Shown piece after piece: positions 62,205 to 64,000 of a DNA stretch of 64,000 nucleotides. Source of the DNA: Sanguibacter keddieii DSM 10542 (lineage in GTDB: Bacteria > Actinomycetota > Actinomycetes > Actinomycetales > Cellulomonadaceae). Location of the stretch: the NCBI RefSeq assembly GCF_000024925.1, contig NC_013521.1, positions 3,720,001 through 3,784,000 on the forward strand. The letters are read 5' to 3'. Numbering within the stretch: the first letter of the stretch is position 1; the number at the start of each line of letters is the position of its first letter. A program made the position numbers and the translations under genes. The notes beneath the pieces were generated by a model, which had not been told where the DNA came from, did not search any database, and saw only the letters and a program-made list of their open reading frames with translations.

Positions 62205-64000
62205 CTACTGCCGGGACGTCCCGGCGTCGGTGAGCACCCGGACCCGCGACCGGCGCACGGCCACGGCCGTGCCACCCGCCAGGAGCAGCAGCACCGTGAG
62301 GGCCACCATTTCGGCGACGTCACCACCGGTCGAGGCCAACCCGTCACCCGCACCGCCGGCAGCGGGCCCGGAGACCGCGCCTCCCCCGGCACCGGCACCG
62401 TCGCCCCCGGGGCCACCTGCACCGGGCGCAGACGACTCACCGGGCACGCCCGACTCAGCAGGCGTCTCCGTCCCGGGCGGCGGCGTGACGGTCCCGTCGT
62501 CCGGGGCGGCCGCGAGGACCGTGACGGGCAGCCGTGCCTCGCCGCTCGCGGCGGAGATCACGAGGGTGTGCTCGCCGGCCGGGACGTCGACCGGGACCAC
62601 GGCGGTGGCGCTCAGCCGTCCGGCCGCGTCCGCCGAGGTGCTCAGCAGCGTCACGGGGGCCGACTGCAGCACCACGTCGACGGCCTCGCCTGCGGCGTAG
62701 CCGGAGGCGAGCAGCTCGAAGGGCTCCCCCGCGCGCAGCGTCGTGCCGGCGGCCAGGGTCACCGACTTGGGGGTGAAGAGCGCCCCGAAGGAGAGGTCGA
62801 CGTCGTGCCCGACGAACTTCTTGAGCTCGGTGCTGGGCAGGTCCTGCGCGACGGTCCCGGTGCCGTAGATGTCGACGGTCCCCGAGTCCTTGAGCAGGCG
62901 GACCACGGTGCCGTCCACCAGGGACGGTGCGCTGACGATGGCCTCGTAGGACCCGTCCCACCCGGCCAGGACCGGGTCTGCGGCGGACCGCACCGGTGCG
63001 TCGGCGGGGTCGCCGCTCCACCCGAACACCGCGAAGCCGCCCTCCTCGTCCGAGCCTCCGGCGAGGATGAGGTACTGCCCGTCGTCGGTGCGCTCCATGT
63101 CGCGGTACGCGAGGCCGTCGAGGTCGAGCAGCACCGGGTCGCCGATCACGACGGGCGCGTCGCCCGTGACGACGTCCGCGATGTCGCGCACCCCGACGAT
63201 CGTGGCGCGGTCGGCCCCGTCGGCGCCGGTGATGATGGGCGAGCGGAAGGCGAGCCAGAGCGTCGTGCCGTCGGGCGCGATCGCCGCACCCTCCACGTTG
63301 AGCGAGTGCGGGCCGCGTGCGGACCACCCGGGCTGCGTGGCGACGTCGAAGCCGAAGGTGTCGGCTCCGAGGCCGTGCGCGTCGGAGACGTCCCAGTCGA
63401 CGAGCGCCTGGCGGATGCCGTGCGTCGAGCCGACGAGCTCGAGGGTCGTCCCGGCGCCCGAGCCCACAACGCGGGTCGCGACGACCACGTCGCGGGCCAG
63501 CCGGACGTTGCCGCTGTTCGTGTTGCCGAGGGACCCCACCCAGTAGATGACGTCGTCGATGCGGGCGGCCGCCTCGAGGTCCCACGCGTCGGCGGGACGG
63601 GACGGGTCGCCGGCCGGCACCTGGTCGTGGAAGTCGAACTCGGCGACGGGCTCTCCGCCCTCGGGGGCGTAGAGGCGGATCTGGTTGGAGTCGTCGTCGC
63701 CCGCCACGAAGTAGCCGTCGCCGACGTCGTACGCAGCCGACGCGTCAGACATGCCGACGTGCGTGGTGGCGGTCGGGTCGGACAGCGCGGTCGAGACCCA
63801 GTAGTCGAGGACCGAGGTGCTGGTGCGTCCGTCGGTGGTCGTCGCGGTCAGGGTGAGGGGCGCGCGGCCGGCGGCTGCAGGCACGGCCGCGACGGTGAAG
63901 GTCCCGTCCGGCGCGACCGTCACCGTGATGCCCTCGTCGGGCACCACTGCGGCGTCGCCCGAGGTCGCCGTGAGCGTGACGTCCTCGCCGAGCGGGTCGG
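62205..64000 (-). CDS. LAxTG-anchored exported protein with DUF3616-like propeller (5' end outside the window)
   Basis: At least 598 C-terminal codons are present, and the frame is open to the window edge with protein-like sequence (DPLGEDVTLTATSGD), so the start lies to the right. Order seen: an Ig-like segment, then a DUF3616-like beta-propeller (about 63780-62950; GMSDASAAYDVGDGYFVAGD, then SNQIRLYAPEGGEPVAEFD). An Ig-like domain (TLRAGEPFELLASGYAAGEA), a Gly/Ala/Pro-rich spacer, LASTGGD, a membrane helix and an Arg-rich tail follow. The sorting signal should fix it to peptidoglycan through a class E sortase. Function of the propeller is unknown. Confidence 0.88.
   Translation of the reverse strand, partial: DPLGEDVTLTATSGDAAVVPDEGITVTVAPDGTFTVAAVPAAAGRAPLTLTATTTDGRTSTSVLDYWVSTALSDPTATTHVGMSDASAAYDVGDGYFVAGDDDSNQIRLYAPEGGEPVAEFDFHDQVPAGDPSRPADAWDLEAAARIDDVIYWVGSLGNTNSGNVRLARDVVVATRVVGSGAGTTLELVGSTHGIRQALVDWDVSDAHGLGADTFGFDVATQPGWSARGPHSLNVEGAAIAPDGTTLWLAFRSPIITGADGADRATIVGVRDIADVVTGDAPVVIGDPVLLDLDGLAYRDMERTDDGQYLILAGGSDEEGGFAVFGWSGDPADAPVRSAADPVLAGWDGSYEAIVSAPSLVDGTVVRLLKDSGTVDIYGTGTVAQDLPSTELKKFVGHDVDLSFGALFTPKSVTLAAGTTLRAGEPFELLASGYAAGEAVDVVLQSAPVTLLSTSADAAGRLSATAVVPVDVPAGEHTLVISAASGEARLPVTVLAAAPDDGTVTPPPGTETPAESGVPGESSAPGAGGPGGDGAGAGGGAVSGPAAGGAGDGLASTGGDVAEMVALTVLLLLAGGTAVAVRRSRVRVLTDAGTSRQ

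Noticed and set aside
62205-63947. Treating the DUF3616-like gene as complete with a start at 63947
   Set aside because: The frame continues to the window edge with Ig-like sequence and no signal peptide has appeared, so the gene is partial.

Overview
The window is one contiguous piece of a very GC-rich actinobacterial chromosome, most like Micrococcales such as Cellulomonadaceae, Sanguibacteraceae or Promicromonosporaceae. Grounds: strong G/C bias at third codon positions, many GTG starts and some likely leaderless genes, a mycothiol synthase (MshD), the ppk-mutT1 gene pair known from mycobacteria, and LAxTG-type cell-wall sorting signals. No phage, insertion sequence, CRISPR array or rRNA was seen. 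There is one tRNA (Lys, TTT).

Layout. 1-4.5 kb: a DUF3800 protein with foreign-looking codon use, malic enzyme, an Old Yellow Enzyme-type oxidoreductase and a formate/nitrite channel. 4.6-14.3 kb: one gene for a surface protein of about 3,230 residues, with a choice-of-anchor-G-like head, 27 Ig-like repeats and an LARTG anchor. It is divergent from a large ATP-binding LuxR regulator. 17.5-24 kb: acetyl-CoA synthetase, an unknown duplicated-domain protein and bifunctional PutA. 24-30 kb: a DUF5666-like membrane protein, mshD, ppk, mutT1 and a YciO/Sua5 protein. 30.5-37.2 kb: a wall-anchored nuclease/5'-nucleotidase fusion and a DUF47-Pit phosphate uptake operon. Repeats resembling PhoP boxes lie before ppk and the nuclease fusion, so this block can be read as a phosphate-scavenging neighbourhood.

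38.6-42.4 kb holds the best candidate for an undescribed system: a small secreted two-cysteine peptide, a lipoprotein, a membrane adaptor with a peptidoglycan-binding domain, an ABC ATPase and an FtsX/MacB-like permease. The last three genes overlap. 42.6-52.8 kb carries transport and regulation units: a sugar porter, a Tat-exported helical-barrel protein, MarR plus a DHA2 exporter, an ECF sigma factor with a membrane partner, MsrB, and TetR divergent from an MFS exporter. 52.9-64 kb: a DEAD-box helicase, an M50-like membrane protease, a cysteine-free HesB-like protein, tRNA-Lys, an Ltp-repeat membrane protein divergent from a winged-helix/nucleotidyltransferase protein with a 17-nt palindrome in its promoter, a VOC protein, a PASTA lipoprotein, a PadR-HAAS pair, a HicB-like protein, a DUF7882-like protein, and a wall-anchored DUF3616-like protein that runs off the right edge.

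Many very long open frames on opposite strands are shadows caused by GC-rich codon bias and were rejected. All family names come from reading motifs, not from database searches.
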